In this document: positions 1 to 10,452 of the stretch, in pieces
How the letters are laid out: the number at the start of each line of letters is the position of its first letter
Position numbering within the stretch: position 1 is the first letter of the stretch
Source: Symsagittifera roscoffensis
Taxonomy: Eukaryota; Xenacoelomorpha; Acoela; Convolutidae
Reading direction: 5' to 3'
Length of the DNA stretch: 64,000 nucleotides
Assembly (NCBI RefSeq): GCF_963678635.1
Contig: NC_087063.1
Span: 22,762,701 to 22,826,700, forward strand
The notes under the pieces: model-generated
The model's database searches: none
What the model saw: only the letters and a program-made list of their open reading frames with translations
Told to the model about the DNA's origin: nothing
Translations under genes and position numbers: made by a program

Positions 1-1284
1 ACTTGTACACATTTACCAATTTTGTTAAAAAACAAACATAGTTATTAAAGTTTGACATTAAAAACTCCGCTAAATTTGTTTCACAAACTTTGGATGTTAA
101 TTGTATTCAAAACTTGGATAAAATTTGATTTGATGTAAGCCAGCAGAAAAACGACCATTTCTCAGAAATCACTCTGATTTGATCTATTTTGAACTAGATA
201 TAAGGATTTTAATTTCGACTCTTTCAAAAGAATTTCGGTTAAATCTCAATAAAAACCCAAGTAAGACTTGAATCCTGGACTTTTCACAAAAATTTTAAAC
301 ATATTTCACTTGAAGTGTCAAAGAACAACTACTATAACGCTATCCTGTAGAAATAACTTTGATAAGTAACAAAGCTAAATGACGATTAGAACAGATGAGT
401 ATGAAGGAAAAACTTCAGAGTTATAAAAACTTGTACACATTTACCAATTTTGTTAAAAACAAACATAGTTTTTAAAGTTTGACATTAAAAACTCCGCTAA
501 ATTTTTTTTCACAAAACTTTGGATGTTAATTGTATTCAAAACTTGGATAAAATTTGATTTGATGTAAACCAGCAGAAAATTGACCATTTCTCAGAAATCA
601 CTCTTATTTGATCTACTTTGAACTAGATATAAGGATTTTAATTTTGACTCTTTCAAACGAATTTCGGTTAACTCTCAATAAAAACCCATGTAAGACTCGA
701 ATCCTTGAATTTTCACAAAAATTTCAAACGGAATTCACTTGAAGTGCCAAAGAACAACTAATATAACGCTTTCCTCTAGAAAATACTTTGAGAAGTAACA
801 AAGCTAAATGATGACTAGAACAGATGAGTATGAAGAAAAACTTCAGAGTTATAAAAACTTGTACACATTTACCAATTTTGTTAAAAAACAAACATAGTTA
901 TTAAAGTTTGACATTAAAACTCCGCTAAATTTGTTTCACAAACTTTGGATGTTAATTGTAATCAAAACTTGGATAAAATTTGATTTGATGTAAGCCAGCA
1001 GAAAAACGACCATTTCTCAGAAATCACTCTGATTTGATCTATTTTGAACTAGATATAAGGATTTTAATTTCGACTCTTTCAAAAGAATTTCGGTTAAATC
1101 TCAATAAAAACCCAAGTAAGATTTGAATCCTGGACTTTTTCACAAAAATTTTAAACATATTTCACTTGAAGTGTCAAAGAACAACTACTATAACGCTATC
1201 CTGTAGAAATAACTTTGATAAGTAACAAAGCTAAATGACGACTAGAACAGATGAGTATGTAGAAAAACTTCAGAGTTATAGAAA
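1..1284. repeat. 428-bp satellite, three tandem units
   Basis: Three head-to-tail units start at 1, 429 and 857, each opening with acttgtacac and ending with an aacttcagagttat-type stretch. Units 1 and 3 are nearly identical, while unit 2 differs at many scattered positions, which suggests an alternating two-monomer pattern. The array runs off the left edge of the window and into the N gap on the right, so its real length is unknown. No coding potential is apparent. Confidence 0.95.
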
Positions 1285-1484
1285 NNNNNNNNNNNNNNNN
1301 NNNNNNNNNNNNNNNNNNNNNNNNNNNNNNNNNNNNNNNNNNNNNNNNNNNNNNNNNNNNNNNNNNNNNNNNNNNNNNNNNNNNNNNNNNNNNNNNNNNN
1401 NNNNNNNNNNNNNNNNNNNNNNNNNNNNNNNNNNNNNNNNNNNNNNNNNNNNNNNNNNNNNNNNNNNNNNNNNNNNNNNNNNNN
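1285..1484. other. Assembly gap (200 N)
   Basis: A run of exactly 200 N. The round number suggests a gap of arbitrary size, probably hiding more 428-bp satellite. The two open frames crossing it are artefacts of translating N. Confidence 0.99.
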
Positions 1485-1685
1485 GGAGGACAAACTGTTC
1501 ACAAATTGCACTAAATTTTGTGCCTGTTTGTTCCTCGATTCCAGAAACAAATTTTTAAATAAGTTAAAATATTGTCATAACGATCAAAAAAATTGAAAGA
1601 ATAAAAAGAAAGTAAAGGTAGCGTCATTGCTGCGGAATCCGCTTTCAATTTACAAAATGCACAGTTTGGCCTCGTGATGATAGGT
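1485..1685. other. Left flank of the Polinton, no gene seen
   Basis: About 200 bp of unique AT-rich sequence between the gap and the transposon. I see no gene. The last five bases (1681-1685, taggt) form the left copy of the target-site duplication. Confidence 0.6.
1681..1685. repeat. Target-site duplication, left copy (TAGGT)
   Basis: Taggt directly precedes the left inverted repeat and recurs directly after the right one at 19945-19949. Polintons normally duplicate six bases. Here five match, and the sixth differs whichever way the element ends are drawn, so one base has probably mutated. Confidence 0.75.
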
Positions 1686-1921
1686 AGTAGTATTGTATCG
1701 TGTCCCGGATCCTAAGGGGGGGGGGGTCCTTCCTAAGGGGGGGGTCCTCACGTAAAGCAAAATCCTAGGAAAGGGGTCCTTAATTTTTTGGAGGACCCCT
1801 ATCCTAGGATTTTGTAAATGATCGCAAGTTCCCACCCCTAAAGTAAAAGACCCCCTCCTTAGGATCTTGTTAAGCTGAGCTCAACAACCGGGACTCGATA
1901 CAATAATTCCTTCTAATTCCT
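1686..1921 (+). repeat. Left terminal inverted repeat, itself a nested palindrome
   Basis: About 236 bp that match 19709-19944 in reverse complement. Identity is high in the outer 130 bp and falls inward. The repeat also folds on itself: 1692-1708 pairs with 1888-1904 (16 of 17), and 1758-1779 pairs with 1793-1814 (21 of 22) around a 13-base AT-rich loop. Two G runs (11 G at 1716-1726, 8 G at 1737-1744) face C-rich tracts near 1850, and their lengths differ between the two ends, as expected from slippage. These ends would serve as protein-primed replication origins and integrase substrates. Confidence 0.93.
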
Positions 1922-2282
1922 TTGAAAGCGGTCCCTTTTCCCGCGATAATTAAAATTAATCGTCCTAATTCCTGAACTTTTCTTTTTTCGTCCTAGTTTC
2001 ATGTGGATATCATTTCCTGGCTTTCTTTCTTTTCGTCAAAGATTTGTCATGCTATTAAAGTTTGTTATTCAAAACAAGCCTAAGGATTTCACACATTTGT
2101 TTGAATTAACACTTGGTTTGCGTCTACTAGTTTATTTGCCTGAAGCTATTTATGTTAAAACAGTGATTGAGCTCAATACGAGTATTTTATTAGTTGTAAA
2201 TTGGTAAAAACCAAAACATATACAAGTCGAAGTATAAAAAGGACGAACAGTAAAAATCTTCTGAAAATATATGTTTCAGACT
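1922..2282. other. Left subterminal region without a supported gene
   Basis: 360 bp between the terminal repeat and the end of PolB. A 68-codon plus-strand frame (2001-2207) exists, but it has no recognisable motif and the region is AT-rich. I see no supported gene. Confidence 0.5.
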
Positions 2283-2288
2283 TTAATG

Positions 2289-2294
2289 TTTATT
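2289..2294 (-). promoter_or_regulatory. AATAAA polyadenylation signal overlapping the PolB stop
   Basis: On the minus strand the last codons of PolB contain AATAAA just before the TAA stop at 2283-2285. Its position at the 3' end of the leftmost gene fits a poly(A) signal for the whole leftward transcript. Confidence 0.45.
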
Positions 2295-2803
2295 GTTTTG
2301 GTTTTCTTTGCGCTGTTTTTTAGATGGTCGTTCTTCTGAAGCTTCAGATAAAATAAATGGGTTTTTTATAGGGGGACGTTCACGGACTCGGCTACTAGAA
2401 GCTTCTTCTTCTTCTTGCAGCTCTGCTTCTGAGTAGGGCCGCTGTAAAAATCCCCAATCCGGAAGTAAAAAATCGGGAGAACTGTTATCAGTTTCATTGT
2501 ATGAGTTGGCCCACTCGGTGTCCATGTAAATGTCTTCTAGAAAAGCATTTTCTTCAGCGGCTTTATGGCCAAAGGGCACTGTCGAAATTCCGTCGAAAAG
2601 TAGAAAACGTTTTGAGTCGAATGGTGATAATGCAAGTTTGTTTTGTTTCACTGTCATATTGGTGTGACCTTTGGAAACTATATTATAGTTGTATACTCTC
2701 ATTGTTTTTCCAGTGAATAATGTGTCGTCCCTGAAGGTTTGGTGGACCAATTCTCTCTGTGCATTCCGTTTAATTCCTTTGGCACTCAATTTTTGAGTGC
2801 CTT

Positions 2804-3131
2804 CTAAACAGAAGCAAAATTATTATTCTTTTCTACAACGTAGGGGATAGCTTCATTTCACTTCAGCCACTCAATTTATACCGAACAAAATTTGATTCAT
2901 TTTACCAAAAAAGAGCAGAAGACTCCAAATTATGATTAAAAAAGTGGAAAAAAGAGGGAATATGTTGTCAGATAAATCAACGTTTAGGCAACATTGTATA
3001 ATGTTGCCTAAATCAGCTAAATGCCCATAGTTTAATGCAACAAATTAAGGGGTGTAGGTAGGTTGGTGGTGGTATTTTTGTTCTGTAAAAGGTAGGAATG
3101 GGGGTGGAAGGGTGGCTTAAAATTTATTTAC
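2804..3131 (-). other. PolB intron 2
   Basis: 328 bp. Donor GTAAAT directly follows 3132 and the acceptor is TTTAG before 2803. Splicing is phase 1 and joins the conserved end of the palm/thumb region to the C-terminal block in frame. Without splicing the frame stops within a few codons of the donor. Confidence 0.8.
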
Positions 3132-4365
3132 CATTAAGGACGACCGAATATAGTTTCGGTTTTAGGGCGATGAATTCTCTGATCGGCTTCCCACCAGTCT
3201 CGTCTTTGAACTTCAGCACAACTTTCTTGTTGGTATCCTCGAACAAGAAATGGTCCTTATCGTAATTTGAAAAGTCGAAATCAGCTTTTATTTTCTCCAA
3301 GTCTCGGTAAACGTCATCAGTTTTTATAGCGTAAATAAAACTATCCGTGTCCGAGTAAAGGAGTTCCAAGTTTAGATTTGGTTTCATTTTTTGATAATGA
3401 AACTGAAACATGAAACGCTTGGCGAGGTCTAGGATGGTCGCACCAACTATCATAGGTTTATCCCATAATATTTTTGTTACTGAAAAGCTAATTGTGGCTA
3501 ATTGATCGTCAATGATTTGAAAGCTTTTCATTGTGCTCAGAGCTGTTTTTTGTAAAAGTTCTCTCTCATTCCTTACAATCTCCAGCTTCTTTCTTCCTAA
3601 CTTAGACTCCATTGTCTTACCGAAAGCTGAATTAACAATTAGCTTGTAGAAGTTCTCCTGGAATTTATTTACCGCGGCTTTTCGTAGGCGGGTGTTGAGG
3701 TCGACAAAGGGTGCCATCCAGTGACTTTGGCGGAACTGAAGAACTTTTCCGAGGTGAGTCATTTTCATTCCCAGCTCATGGTACAATTTTAGGGTAAGGT
3801 AGTGCAAAACATAACCTTCTTTAGGATGCAAGGTCTGTAGAAGCTTTGGCACTTTTGGCAGTGTGGTGATTCCCAATTTTCCCAACATGTCGACTTGCTC
3901 GTTGCTCATTGCACCGATGTCCACTACTTCACGAGAGGGGGCAAGGGGGTAATCAGCAAAGAAGTCGTGAAGCTCTTCGGGTATGGTTAAATTGACTTCA
4001 ACTATATAACCCCACTCTGAGGTTTCGCTGGTGAGCAGTATGTCTGCCAGACTTTTTTCAACTATTGAAAAATCGTTTAAGGGCAAAGGGCAGTGTTTCA
4101 TTATCCCCCCGTACAAATTGTTTGCATCAATATTGAGGATGTAGCTTGATGGTTCTGAGGGCGAAAAATCGTCGAGGTATTTATTGTTTGCTTTGTAAAA
4201 TCGGCGCGCGTAAACCGACGACATGCCTCCTCGTATCATTCGCTGCACAAGGTCTAGATGTTCACGGTCCGTTAAGAGTTTCAGTTCGGGCTTACAAACT
4301 TTTAGAAAGGCGTCCCCGGAAAGGTTACTTGCCGTGAAGTAACAGGCGCAATCCAGCCCGTATGT

Positions 4366-4368
4366 TTA
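4366..4368 (-). other. In-frame TAA inside PolB
   Basis: Both sides of this stop are in the same frame and read as continuous PolB, with conserved YGLD-type sequence directly after it, so it is a nonsense change and not a gene end. No splice sites surround it. Confidence 0.85.
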
Positions 4369-5703
4369 ATAGAAAACTTCACGAAAAGCTTCGAAAACGA
4401 AAGCAAGCAATAGCACATCTGTAGTCAAGTACAAGTCGTGGTAATCACCAAGTGAGCCACACTTCAGTTCGGTGAAAACTTTAAGGGCATGATTGTACTC
4501 GCTTCTTGAAACACTCACATCCCCTCCTGTTAGACTATTTTTCCACATTGCTCGTGGGGGAAGGCGAGTTTCTCGGAATTTTTCGAATGAGTTGAAGTAT
4601 GAGTAGGGGTAATGCCCTTTCTGTTTCAACAGACTGACTTTTTCACGTGAGTGGCCGAGTTTTTCAAAATAGTTCTCCAGCAGAAAAAACTTTTCGTTGG
4701 GCAAATTATCGACAAGTTTTGCCAACGATGCTAGCATGAACCTATACGAATCGATGAATCTCAGATTTTCGTAGAGTTTTTTGATTTTTCCGTTTTTGTC
4801 CGTGTACGTTTTTATGTAGACTGAGATTGTCAAGGATATATATTTTTCTTCAGATGCGGGTATTACGGAAAAAGTGTTTTCCGAATCGCTTTTTGCCAGC
4901 GCTTTGATTATAAAGTGTAAATCATAATTTGACAAATTATGAGCTACCACTGGAATGTAATTTGTTGTTTTTCTATTAACGTTACACTCATTGTGTGCCC
5001 AACCCAGAAACTTGTTGGTGTAATGGCAATGATCAAGTACCACTTGATCATTGTCGGAAAAATCATTCTCGCATATCCAACAAATTGTAGCATCTTCCCG
5101 TTCCTGGTCTGTTATACCAGTGAAAGTGTAATATTTCCTTTTTTCTACGTAAATTTGTCTCGCTAACGATTCAAGGGAGCTAATTAGCTCTTCCATCACA
5201 TTCGGTCCTCTTTTAAGCTCAAACTTTAACAGGTCTTTTTCCCAAATTCGATTACTGCTAACGCGTAGCCGCACGGTTGATGGATTTCAATTGTTTGCGT
5301 GCTAGACTTTCGCGGATCAGGTTGCGGTCCGTATACTGGTAAGAGCAGTGACTCCAAATCAAAGTAGATTACTCTGGGTACGTACCAACGAGCTGTTAAG
5401 TTTTTGAACTTGTGGTCATCTTTTCCCGGCTTGGGCATTGTTATGACGACATCTTCGTCTTGGTAGCACAGTTCTTGATGTCTTCTCAGAGTTTCGAATG
5501 AAGCGCATGTGTGGAAACATTTGCGACAAATCTCAGATTGAAATCGGTGCACTTTGTGCCGCACGTACTCGACCAGTTTCTGGAGATCACTTATCAACAC
5601 ATAGTGATATTTTGATCCATCTGTCAGCAGCAACAAGTCCACAATCAGGCTAGTAGTGAATCTGCTCGATACTCTTATGGGCAACAATTCGCCATCGTTG
5701 TAC

Positions 5704-5825
5704 CTGAACAGAAAAATAATTTTTATTCCTAGGTTTGGAATGAAATAAAAAAGGGTGTTTGAATAGGTGAAGAACATTATTGAAGGAATTTTAAAATTTT
5801 TAGAAGGCAATTAGAATTTGCTTAC
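5704..5825 (-). other. PolB intron 1
   Basis: 122 bp with a GTAAGC donor after 5826 and a pyrimidine-rich TTTTTCTGTTCAG acceptor before 5703. Phase 2 splicing links the zinc-finger exon to the exonuclease exon through a conserved NVF/NDG stretch. Confidence 0.85.
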
Positions 5826-6879
5826 CGGAAGACGTTGATTTGACATTTGTTCAACTTTTCAAATCTGTCCATATCCATCAGACCCATTGGCATTTCGTAT
5901 TCCCCATTGATTTTCACAATTCCTTCTTTGTCGAGATTGTAGGTTGAGACTTTGTTTTTCTCCAGCCACCGTCTAGATGTGGGGTAGAGGGCCGGCTCAT
6001 TCACATTGTGATATGCGGCAACAAAGCAGTAGAGAAAGCAACGGTCATCATCTTTAGTGTTGATATTTGTGAGCAGAGTAGATGCTGCGCTGAGTGCATC
6101 AGGTAGCTCGAGGTAGGATCCTGCTCTTATTGGTGAGAAGGCCGCAAAACTGATTTGCAATTTTTCAATTCTGTCAATAATCCATCCGCTACCATGAGAA
6201 GAGAACGAATTGACTTGGTTGACCATATGTTCAATCAGTTCCAAGAATTGAACCCCAGCTATTCCCTCGAAGTACACTGTCAATGTCTTAGTGTTCAGAA
6301 ACAGCATGGTCCTTTCGAAGTTTCCACTGTCCCCGTCTTGCACAGTGGGAATTTTGATCATTCCCACTTCCACGTGGAATTGCACCTTGTTCGGACCCTC
6401 TTTGACCCTTTCCAGTATAAGAGCATCTATTTCCTCCTTGTTTTGCATCATGACTTGAAGCAAATCCATTTCTTTTTCACCAACTTTGAGATCGTATCGA
6501 CGCAATTTGCCTCTGAACGCGCTTTCCGTTGGGGCAGCGGAAGACGTCGTCTCAATGCCGTCCCAAACTGGCAATGCGTGCTTCTTCAGCAAGTGTTGTC
6601 CATAGCTTTCCGCGGCGAGAAATATTGTATGGCAATAGATACAATGACTATTCGAAGTCATGTCATGTACCAGCTCGACGTGCTCTCGGGCTTCCGACAA
6701 ACTCTCGAATGACTCGAGACACTCATCGCAAACAGTTTGAGGAGGAGGGGGAGGAAGGATCTTGTGAACTTTTTGCTCATGTCTTCTCAAGTTCCTTTTA
6801 GAGCTCAGTATTTTTCCGCACTGCTGGCAAGGAACAGGTGTCGCGATAGAAGTAGAGTTCGGCATTGTTTGTTGAAGTT

Positions 6880-6884
6880 ACTGA
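6880..6884 (-). promoter_or_regulatory. Initiator-like TCAGT upstream of PolB
   Basis: TCAGT lies on the minus strand about 15-20 bases before the PolB ATG. It matches the core of the arthropod initiator and recurs in front of the genes at 9430 and 10056. No TATA box stands out. Confidence 0.35.
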
Positions 6885-7559
6885 AGTAATTCAGGAAAAT
6901 TTCAAGAAGTAGAACTGGTTATGAAAAAGCAAAAGCGAGAAGTGACTAGCACCAAAAAACTTTGCGGGTAAGGGCAAGTAGAAGCCATTAACGAGAGTTA
7001 TACTTCGCCGTCTTGACAATAAGTACTTTCCTTTCCAAAAACAGGGTTTATTCTAGCTTTAAGCTCTATATGTCTCATCACTCTGCTCAAGTGCAGGGGT
7101 TTTGTATACTAAAAACTGATTCATTTACAGCCTCAAACTTTTGCTGTTAATTTTAAGGGTTAGCGATAAAGTTTTGGCTTTTTTTAAGGGACTGGTTTAG
7201 ACTTTCAATTAACATTTCAGCACTAAATTACAAAATTTAAAGCTTAGAATGATTCAGATAGAGCCTAAAACTTTTTCTGACTAATTTTAACCGTGAAACA
7301 GTAATTTCCTAATGATTTCAAGCCCACTTCTTGGTTTGCGTAAATAGGTATAATAAAAAGTAGAAACATGAAATAAAAGTATTCAGAAAGTAAAGCCCTC
7401 AACTAACTAATTAAGTTGAAATAAACTAGTAAACTTAAAAAATGAAAATTTTGCAAATTTGACACCTTGATAGTTACCGATGCATGATAAGCATAGATTG
7501 TCATTTGAATGGGTAAAAGATATCGGAATCAAAGTTTCCTTCATGTCATTCAGTGTCCC
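6885..7559. other. Intergenic DNA right of PolB, no gene seen
   Basis: AT-rich, without a coding frame of note. It presumably holds the PolB upstream region. It ends at the GC-rich inverted repeat that bounds the inner cassette. Confidence 0.5.
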
Positions 7560-7669
7560 GTGAAACATTTCATATCATGTCCTTCGAAATATTAAGGCAT
7601 GGCCGTTTGGTTTAAGGGGCAATAGCTAATCCGGCGTTGCTCGTCGCTACGCTCCTCGGGAACGCCTCC
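7560..7669 (+). repeat. Left arm of internal inverted repeat bounding the cassette
   Basis: About 110 bp matching 11134-11250 in reverse complement, with only a handful of mismatches plus a 6-8 base indel near the outer edge. The inner 45 bp are strikingly GC-rich against AT-rich surroundings and end in complementary six-base arms (ggcgtt/aacgcc). No target-site duplication is visible outside the arms. Confidence 0.9.
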
Positions 7670-8502
7670 CGTTCTGTAATTTCAAGTGAAATTTTTTTTT
7701 TTTCAAAATAAAGGAAAACCTCAAACTTTTTATGTTGTGAAAAAAGGAAAAGTAATGTTTAAAAAAGTTTCTTTTAAATCTATCAACAAAAAAACCAGTA
7801 TGTTTTGTGGGACCTCGAGCACAGTTCTACTGGTCAAGTTCGAAATTTAAAAAACATAATTTTTTAACTTCTTTTTTCCTTCATTTTTAGCTTGAATTAT
7901 TCGTTCTCGTTTTAAATTCAAGTGAATGTGGTTTGAAATTACTAGAAGCTATCTGATACGTAATTAGGACAAGCGTAGAAATTTAAAAAAACAATTATAG
8001 CCCAATCAATGAGAGTAGACGCTTAAAAAGTTGTGATTTTTTGAGAAAATCTGATTTTTGTGAAAATATTGAAAAAAAAAAATTGGGAAAAACTTTTTTT
8101 CTCTCCAAATCCATTGAAACTACCCTCAATCAATTTGCCATGAATTTCTGAGCAGGGTTAAGGGTCATGCTCATTTTTCGAAAAAAAAAACATAATTTTT
8201 TTTTTCACATTTTTACCAAAAAATTGTCCGTTTTACACCCAAAACATGTATATGAATGTAATATAATGCAGATTTATGGCTTAAAACACTCTCTGTTACT
8301 TTGCGTAAGACCTGGCTAACCCCACCGGGCACAAAGTATGATGAGAGAGAGGACAGAGAGTGTTTGATAAAAAAGCCAAATAAATATGGTTGGACTACCA
8401 ACAAGAAAATGTTGGACCCTTCCATATTTATCTTTCTTTTGAAAAGAAAGCAATATCCCGAAAAGGATATTCCAAATGGGGTTCACTACTGAGCAAGTGT
8501 AT

Positions 8503-8538
<36 letters not shown>

Positions 8539-8785
8539 CTTTCTCAAACAACAATTTTAGCGTAAAATTATTCTCGATTTGTGATTTTTTTCTAGTTTTT
8601 CTCTAACATTTTGCTGAAAACTTTACGGGGCAAACTTTAATTGATCTATTAAGCAAAATAAAAACTGAGACAAAAAATATACACACAGTAATGTTAAAAC
8701 AGCTTAGAAGTCAAATCAAACAAAAATGAAAATATAAAACCTTGGAATAATATTTGAAACAAAGGAAAGTTTTTTGTTTAAGTTA
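7670..8785. other. Non-coding part of the cassette
   Basis: About 1.1 kb of very AT-rich sequence with long A and T runs and a purine stretch near 8340. The frames at 8213-8537 overlap one another and the microsatellite and are not convincing genes. I see no supported gene. Confidence 0.5.
8506..8535. repeat. (TC)15 microsatellite
   Basis: Thirty bases of uninterrupted TC repeats inside the non-coding part of the cassette. Confidence 0.97.
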
Positions 8786-9430
8786 TTAGAAACCTCGAAA
8801 CTGTAGTTTTCTCTTTTTTGGCGCATAGCAAGCTGCATTTGGAGGAGTGCCTTGAATGAGATCTGGGGTGACTAGATCAATTGTCTCCGCACTAGATGAA
8901 ACCCGAGCATCCGAATAGGAAGTTGATTGTTCTGGAGTTGAAACTGCTCCCCTAACAAACGACTCGGGAGACATTGCTGTCGGAATATCCCAGTACGCTT
9001 CGCGCTCTGCGTAATCACGAATACATCCCTCCTGATTTTCATACAACGGCATTGACTCGCAGTCATACGCGAAGAGAATTTTTCTTGGAGACTGCTCGAG
9101 CGAGGTTGTGTCGTTTATCTCCGTCTTTTCTAATGCCGGATAGCTCTCGTGAATAGTGCAACTCTCGTACATTCGTTTTCGATTCTGTCTAAGTAGATCG
9201 ATGTGATCAAGGAGGTAGTTCGGTAGCATGATATGACTTTTTGTAGTCCATTCCTCGTTTTGATTCTCGTCGTTTTTTCGGGGAGCCAAGTCATTGAACG
9301 GACTTGCTGTAGACGGAGAGACTCTCTCTTTCTGTTGATGGATGACTGCAATCGACTCTCTCGTGTATGTTTGGTAAATAATTGTTCTTTCTCGATCAGA
9401 CACTGAGATTATTTGTAAAGGACTAGTCAT
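8786..9430 (-). CDS. Unknown 214-aa protein with nuclear-type short motifs
   Basis: I do not recognise the family. It starts at ATG 9430. The protein is hydrophilic and rich in Ser, Thr, Glu and Arg, with no membrane segment or signal peptide. Near the C-terminus ETIDLVTPD (residues 182-190) has the shape of a SUMO-interacting motif, and residues 205-208 (KKRK) look like a nuclear localisation signal, so a nuclear adaptor or regulator is possible (inference only). It is the leftward member of a divergent group in the inverted-repeat cassette. Its upstream region contains tcagtcattt (9463-9472), the same decamer found before the rightward gene at 10056, which suggests shared control. Confidence 0.7.
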   Translation of the reverse strand: MTSPLQIISVSDRERTIIYQTYTRESIAVIHQQKERVSPSTASPFNDLAPRKNDENQNEEWTTKSHIMLPNYLLDHIDLLRQNRKRMYESCTIHESYPALEKTEINDTTSLEQSPRKILFAYDCESMPLYENQEGCIRDYAEREAYWDIPTAMSPESFVRGAVSTPEQSTSYSDARVSSSAETIDLVTPDLIQGTPPNAACYAPKKRKLQFRGF

Positions 9431-10055
9431 GACTTGAAGAGGTTTAAAGTTTTGTTAAAATGAAATGACTGAACTACCGAAATGAAATTGAGAGAATGAA
9501 AAGTATGAAAAGTTTATTAATGAGAATGAGATCAGGAAAGGGGTGGCATAGTTCAATTAGGTCAAAGCTAATAACTTTTTAGGCGAGGCTATCAAATTTT
9601 ATTCATTCTTTTAAGCATGACGCCTGAGGTCATGTTAGGAATGAATGTGAAAACCCGATTTTTTAGATTTATGTGATAGCTTTATTATAGTGGCTACGGG
9701 CGAAAGCACACAAAATCAAGTTTTCATGATAGTTTGCCAGACAATCATTGTTATGCTGTTAGAAATTCATTACCATGATTCATAACAGTCATTAAAATAA
9801 CCGTCACAATAAATAACACTAGAAGATTTTTAGACAATAGCCGGGGGAAAAAGTAACTAAATACCCATATGAAAAGAGGTTTATCGTTAAAGAAATTATA
9901 TCCTTGGTGATTAAGTCTTATCAATATGGCTTAGGGCGCTCGTAAACGTTATCACTTAAATTTTACTTTGTGAGCGCATGATCTGTCTCGTATACTGTGA
10001 TCAGTCATTTTTCAACGTTCCACACTAAAAACCAGTTGGTTGTTATTCATTTATA
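9431..10055. promoter_or_regulatory. Divergent promoter region of the cassette
   Basis: 625 bp without a gene between the leftward gene at 9430 and the rightward gene at 10056. The decamer tcagtcattt occurs at 9463-9472 on the minus strand and at 10001-10010 on the plus strand, each pointing towards its gene, 33-46 bases from the start codon. It contains the arthropod initiator core TCAGTC. The middle of the region is AT-rich and otherwise unremarkable. Confidence 0.5.
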
Positions 10056-10415
10056 ATGTACGCTTCTCTTGACACGGATGTAGACTATTTCGATGATTTT
10101 AGGGATATATCTTCGAATGATAAACGTTTAGTTAGAGTCGGTGCAAAAACAGTCGCACAGACCGGTACTTACATAACTATCAAATTGTACAAAAAAGACG
10201 AAGAGGGAACTTTCAAGTATCGACAAGGAATAACTTTGTCAACTGGTGAATTCGAGTCCTTGGCGGACAATTATACAAAAATCAAAAGGTTGACGAAAGC
10301 AAAAAACTGCGACGTGACTGAAAAACTTAGAAAAAAGCGAAACAAATCTAAAAAATCTTCATGCTCTGAAAAGGAATGCGAAAGTGAAAACGATGATAAC
10401 TGTCGGGTTGTGTAA
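10056..10415 (+). CDS. PC4-like single-strand DNA-binding protein (119 aa)
   Basis: Residues 24-77 fit the PC4/p15 pattern: beta strands (LVRVGAKTV, YITIKLYKK), an acidic turn, then a KYRQGITLSTGEFESLADNY-type strand and helix, as in the coactivator PC4, which binds melted DNA. The tail (residues 84-119) is strongly basic (RKKRNKSKK), then Cys- and acid-rich. The start is ATG 10056, about 53 bases after a TCAGTC initiator. It heads a two-gene rightward unit with the gene at 10453, 37 bp downstream, inside the inverted-repeat cassette. These are the only rightward genes in the Polinton. Family membership is from pattern only. A single-strand DNA role in cassette replication or transcription is inference. 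Confidence 0.6.
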   Translation: MYASLDTDVDYFDDFRDISSNDKRLVRVGAKTVAQTGTYITIKLYKKDEEGTFKYRQGITLSTGEFESLADNYTKIKRLTKAKNCDVTEKLRKKRNKSKKSSCSEKECESENDDNCRVV

Positions 10416-10452
10416 CATTATCAACTCGTTATTCGATTGAAACTTCAAAGCA

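Larger units (their letters stand above)
2283..6865 (-). pseudogene. polB: Protein-primed family B DNA polymerase, three exons, broken
   Basis: Replicates the element from its ends. Exon 1 (5826-6865) starts at ATG 6865 and has three C2H2 zinc fingers (residues 13-34, 47-68, 76-97). Exon 2 (3132-5703) holds a further Cys/His finger, the Exo I motif (YFDLE), a Cys/His-rich DHCH block at about 5080-4980, Exo II (HNLSNYD, about 4938), Exo III, then polymerase motif A (DANNLYG, about 4128), motif B (NSAFGK) and motif C (YSDTDS, about 3355). Exon 3 (2283-2803) carries the conserved LSPFDSKRF block and an acidic/basic tail. Introns 5704-5825 and 2804-3131 have GTAAGC/GTAAAT donors and CAG/TAG acceptors. 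Damage: TAA at 4366-4368 between Exo III and motif A, and a one-base frame change between about 5228 and 5274, near an A-run. About 1370 codons in total, normal for Polinton PolB. Confidence 0.95.

Noticed and set aside
1235-1558. Open frames across the N run
   Set aside because: They exist only because N codons are not stops; the ends are satellite sequence.
5226-5274. Programmed -1 ribosomal frameshift in PolB
   Set aside because: A gggaaaaag run is present, but the heptamer does not fit the X XXY YYZ rule in the incoming frame, and the gene also has a nonsense codon, so decay is simpler.
6155-6801. Plus-strand frames of 185 and 90 codons inside PolB exon 1
   Set aside because: They lie opposite the zinc-finger exon of PolB and have no motif; shadows of the real gene.
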